DNA of 15,607 bases from Peptococcaceae bacterium (GTDB taxonomy: Bacteria > Bacillota > Desulfitobacteriia > Desulfitobacteriales > Desulfitobacteriaceae), in the NCBI GenBank assembly GCA_031289815.1, contig JAITOS010000036.1, forward strand, positions 1-15,607. The letters run 5' to 3'. How positions within the stretch are numbered: position 1 is the first letter of the stretch; every line of letters begins with the position of its first letter. A program made the translations under genes and the position numbers. The notes below the pieces were generated by a model. The model ran no database searches, was not told the origin of the DNA, and saw only the letters and a program-made list of their open reading frames with translations. Shown here piece after piece: positions 13,228 through 15,607 of the stretch.

Positions 13228-14574
13228 ATGTTTAAGAAAATACTCATAGCCAATCGCGGTGAGATCGCTCTGCGTATCATCAGGGCTTGCCGGGAAATGG
13301 ATATTGCCACGGTAGCCGTCTTCTCCGAGGCGGATCGCGACGCCTTGCACGTAAGAGCGGCGGATGAAGCGATCTGCATCGGGCCGGCCGCCGGAGTCAA
13401 GAGCTATCTCAATATACCAAACATTATCAGCGCGGCGGAAATTACCGGGGCGGACGCGGTTCATCCGGGGTATGGATTTTTATCGGAAAACGCCCGGTTT
13501 GCTGACATTTGTGAATCCTGTCATCTTGTGTTTATCGGCCCGCCCGTGGAAGCGATTGAAAAAATGGGAGACAAGGCCAGCGCGCGCAAGCTGATGATGG
13601 ACGCCGGTGTGCCGGTGGTACCGGGATCTGAGGATGTGGTGGACGACCTGAAAGCGATCGAGAGCATTGCCGAGGTGATCGGCTATCCGGTGCTGATCAA
13701 AGCGTCGGCCGGCGGGGGCGGTCGCGGAATGCGCGTGGTTCATAACGCCAAAGATCTGATGAGAGCGGTTCAGGCGGCGCAGAGTGAAGCCCAGGTCGCC
13801 TTTGGGAATCCCAAGGTCTATGTGGAAAAATACGTTGAGGAACCGCGACATATCGAATTTCAGATTTTAGCGGATAAATTTGGCAATGTGATCCATTTGG
13901 GTGAACGGGATTGTTCCATGCAGAGACGGAATCAAAAGCTGCTGGAAGAATCGCCCTCGCCCTCGCTGACCCCTGAACTGAGAGAGAAAATGGGCGCGGC
14001 GGCGGTGCTGGCCGCTAAAGCCTCAAATTACGCCAATGTGGGGACGATTGAATTTCTTTTGGATAAGCACGGGGCGTATTACTTCATTGAAATGAATACC
14101 AGGATCCAGGTGGAACACCCGGTGACGGAGCTGGTGACCGGGATTGATTTGGTGAAGGAGCAAATCCGTTTGGCCGCCGGGGAACGCTTGCGGTGGGAAC
14201 AAAAGGATATCGTCAATCGCGGTTGGGCGATCGAATGCCGGATTAACGCGGAGAATCCGGACAAGGACTTTCTGCCTTCTCCCGGACTCATTGAACTGTA
14301 TCATACGCCGGGCGGGCCGGGGGTGCGTATCGACAGCGCCGCTTATCAGGGGTATATCATTCCGCCGTATTATGATTCCCTGATCGGCAAGCTCATCGTC
14401 TGGGGAGAGGATCGGCCGGAAGCGATCCAGCGGATGAAACGAGCGTTAGAGGAGTATGTCATCTCAGGCGTACAGACGACCATCCCGTTCCATTTAAAAG
14501 TCCTGGATAACGCTTTCTTTCAGAGGGGCGAAGTGTATACGAACTTTATCCAGCGGCGGATTCTTGGGGACTAG
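13228..14574 (+). CDS. accC: Biotin carboxylase (AccC/PycA type)
   Basis: 448 residues, the standard AccC length. It is an ATP-grasp enzyme that carboxylates the biotin of the carrier using ATP and bicarbonate. Visible motifs are FKKILIANRGEIALRIIRAC at the N-terminus, HPGYGFLSEN, Lys158 with the glycine-rich loop GGGGRGM (162-168), HIEFQILAD, GERDCSMQRRNQK, and EMNTRIQVEHPVTE. Glu288, Arg292 and Glu296 fall at the same numbers as in the E. coli enzyme. The ATG at 13228 is preceded by GGGGAGTG overlapping the upstream stop, so the gene is co-transcribed and probably translationally coupled to the carboxyltransferase-BCCP. It could serve both pyruvate carboxylase and acetyl-CoA carboxylase. 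Confidence 0.96.
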   Translation: MFKKILIANRGEIALRIIRACREMDIATVAVFSEADRDALHVRAADEAICIGPAAGVKSYLNIPNIISAAEITGADAVHPGYGFLSENARFADICESCHLVFIGPPVEAIEKMGDKASARKLMMDAGVPVVPGSEDVVDDLKAIESIAEVIGYPVLIKASAGGGGRGMRVVHNAKDLMRAVQAAQSEAQVAFGNPKVYVEKYVEEPRHIEFQILADKFGNVIHLGERDCSMQRRNQKLLEESPSPSLTPELREKMGAAAVLAAKASNYANVGTIEFLLDKHGAYYFIEMNTRIQVEHPVTELVTGIDLVKEQIRLAAGERLRWEQKDIVNRGWAIECRINAENPDKDFLPSPGLIELYHTPGGPGVRIDSAAYQGYIIPPYYDSLIGKLIVWGEDRPEAIQRMKRALEEYVISGVQTTIPFHLKVLDNAFFQRGEVYTNFIQRRILGD

Positions 14575-14577
14575 CCT

Positions 14578-14606
14578 TTGCCAGAAGGAACAGGATTTGT
14601 TATAAT
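14578..14606 (+). promoter_or_regulatory. Sigma-A type promoter of asp23
   Basis: TTGCCA (14578-14583), a 17-base spacer and a perfect TATAAT (14601-14606) begin three bases after the accC stop. The leader is about 60 bases. The stress genes can thus be expressed apart from the carboxylase genes. I saw no sigma-B-type sequence. Confidence 0.7.
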
Positions 14607-14673
14607 GAGAGACGTGGATGCTGAGGACCCGCTGGGGAACCACTAAAATCGAACAAAGAAAAGAGGCGCTGGT

Positions 14674-15069
14674 ATGGAAAATCCGGGTTTGAAGAATACG
14701 CTGGGAGCGATCCGCATCGCCGATGAGGTCGTGGAAGTGATCGCCGGTCTGGCTGCGTCCGAAGTGGAAGGAGTCGCCGGCATGAGCGGCAGCATCGTGG
14801 GCGATATCGCGCACATGATCGGCAGAAATAAAAACCTCTCCAAAGGCGTGAAAGTCGAGGTCGGAGAACAGGAAGCCGCCGTTGATTTATACATTATCGT
14901 AGAGTATGGCTATTCCATTCCGCAAGTAGCCCTGCACGTTCAGCAAATCGTGAAGGACGCCATCGAAAGTATGACGGGATTGAACGTCGTGGAAACCAAC
15001 GTCTACATTCAAAGCGTGAGCTTTCATGCCAATGTAGAGAATAAAGAAGAAGAAAATCGCGTCAAATAA
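14674..15069 (+). CDS. asp23: Asp23/Gls24 family envelope stress protein
   Basis: 131 residues covering a single Asp23 domain. It contains IADEVVEVIAGLAASEVEGV, SIVGDIAHMIGR, KGVKVEVGEQEAAVDLYIIV, EYGYSIPQVA and a C-terminal VNVYIQSVSF-like strand (here ETNVYIQSVSF). The tail is charged (ENKEEENRVK). Asp23 proteins are abundant cytoplasmic proteins held at the membrane by AmaP and linked to alkaline and cell-wall stress. The ATG at 14674 follows AAGAGG with a 7-base spacing. amaP starts 46 bp downstream, as is usual for the pair. In Clostridia and Negativicutes the family often sits between accC and nusB; nusB would lie beyond the window. Confidence 0.93.
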   Translation: MENPGLKNTLGAIRIADEVVEVIAGLAASEVEGVAGMSGSIVGDIAHMIGRNKNLSKGVKVEVGEQEAAVDLYIIVEYGYSIPQVALHVQQIVKDAIESMTGLNVVETNVYIQSVSFHANVENKEEENRVK

Positions 15070-15115
15070 TGGCTGGCGTGCAATCATCACGCTGAGGCAC
15101 GGGAGGAACGACGGA

Positions 15116-15607
15116 ATGCTGGCTTATGGAGTTGGCGTAATCATCATGGTCATGGCCGTTTGGATTCTGGCGATCGCCACCGGCTGGGGATTGCCGTATA
15201 ACTTGGTAGATCAGGGGTTGGCCTGGTTAAGAAACAGCCCCTGGGAAAGCGTCGTCATAGCGGTCTTTTTGCTTTTTATCGGGATGCTTTTCCTGGTTCG
15301 GCGGACGCACAGCGGGATGACGGTTGTTATGGCCTCTAAATACGGAGAAATCAGCATTACGGAGGAAGCGCTGCGGGAAATCGTCGCCAGGAGCTGCCTG
15401 GAGCATGACGGCGTACAGCAGGTACAGGCGAATATCAGGCAACGGAAAGAAGGCGTAGAGATCATCATCTCCAGTCAATTCAGTCCAGAAGTCGTGATTC
15501 CGCGGCTCTCGGAAGAGATGCAGACCAAGGTCAAGGAAGATGTTGAGCATTATACGGGAATTCGCATAGCCGAGGTGAAAGTGCTGGTACGCGGACTTCA
15601 GGCCGCG
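15116..15607 (+). CDS. amaP: AmaP-like membrane anchor for Asp23, 3' end cut off
   Basis: ATG at 15116 with GGGAGGA (15101-15107) eight bases upstream. The frame stays open for 164 codons to the window end, so the stop is missing; the family is about 180 residues, so nearly all is present. Two membrane helices (about 5-23 and 45-62, VVIAVFLLFIGMLFLV) are followed by RRTHSG. A cytoplasmic domain distantly similar to Asp23 begins at GEISITEEALREIV and runs to VKVLVRGL. AmaP fixes Asp23 to the membrane. Its position directly behind asp23 supports the call. Confidence 0.88.
   Translation, partial: MLAYGVGVIIMVMAVWILAIATGWGLPYNLVDQGLAWLRNSPWESVVIAVFLLFIGMLFLVRRTHSGMTVVMASKYGEISITEEALREIVARSCLEHDGVQQVQANIRQRKEGVEIIISSQFSPEVVIPRLSEEMQTKVKEDVEHYTGIRIAEVKVLVRGLQAA

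Noticed and set aside
15076..15092. Small hairpin GCGTG / CACGC between asp23 and amaP
   Set aside because: A five-pair stem with no T-tract, and the two genes are expected to be co-transcribed.

Overview
This window looks like chromosome of an endospore-forming, anaerobic-type Firmicute of moderate-to-high GC. The evidence is a spoIIIA sporulation operon, strong AGGAGG-type ribosome binding sites, frequent TTG starts, sigma-A promoters, and an Asp23/AmaP pair. The order spoIIIA, then biotin carboxyl carrier/biotin carboxylase, then asp23-amaP is the kind seen in Clostridia and Negativicutes. The carboxyltransferase (OadA/PycB) gene inside that order makes me lean to a spore-forming Negativicute or relative. 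This placement is inference from gene content only.

Layout. (1) 1-3108, plus strand: the 3' part of a large secreted multidomain subtilisin-like (S8) protease. Its reading frame is open at the window edge, so the N-terminus is missing. It ends at a hairpin (3141-3172). (2) 3173-3692: a gene-poor intergenic stretch with a GC-rich structured element (23-bp imperfect inverted repeat, 3371-3480) that resembles a REP/MITE-type repeat, then the trpB promoter. (3) 3693-5057: an orphan TrpB2-type tryptophan synthase beta chain, closed by a strong bidirectional terminator. (4) 5223-6361, minus strand: a putative lipoprotein and, upstream of it, a small TM1266-family (iron-only hydrogenase system regulator-like) protein with its own promoter. 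(5) 6529-11172, plus strand: spoIIIAA-AB-AC-AD-AE-AF-AG, tightly spaced. spoIIIAH is not present at its usual place. (6) 11199-14574: a separate sigma-A promoter driving a carboxyltransferase fused in frame to an AccB-type biotin carrier, then biotin carboxylase accC. (7) 14578-15607: a further promoter, asp23, and amaP (cut off by the window end).

How the genes work together. SpoIIIAA-AG build the mother-cell side of the SpoIIIA-SpoIIQ channel that feeds and signals to the engulfed forespore. The carboxyltransferase/BCCP plus AccC could form a two-subunit pyruvate carboxylase (oxaloacetate supply). The same BCCP and AccC could also serve acetyl-CoA carboxylase if accA/accD are elsewhere. Asp23 and AmaP form a membrane-bound envelope-stress module.

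The most notable point is at 12728-12745. The carboxyltransferase and BCCP frames are joined into one 635-codon ORF, but a perfect Shine-Dalgarno and ATG for a free 157-residue AccB are kept in frame inside it. One gene could therefore make both a fused and a free biotin carrier. I found no CRISPR array, tRNA, rRNA, or transposase gene.
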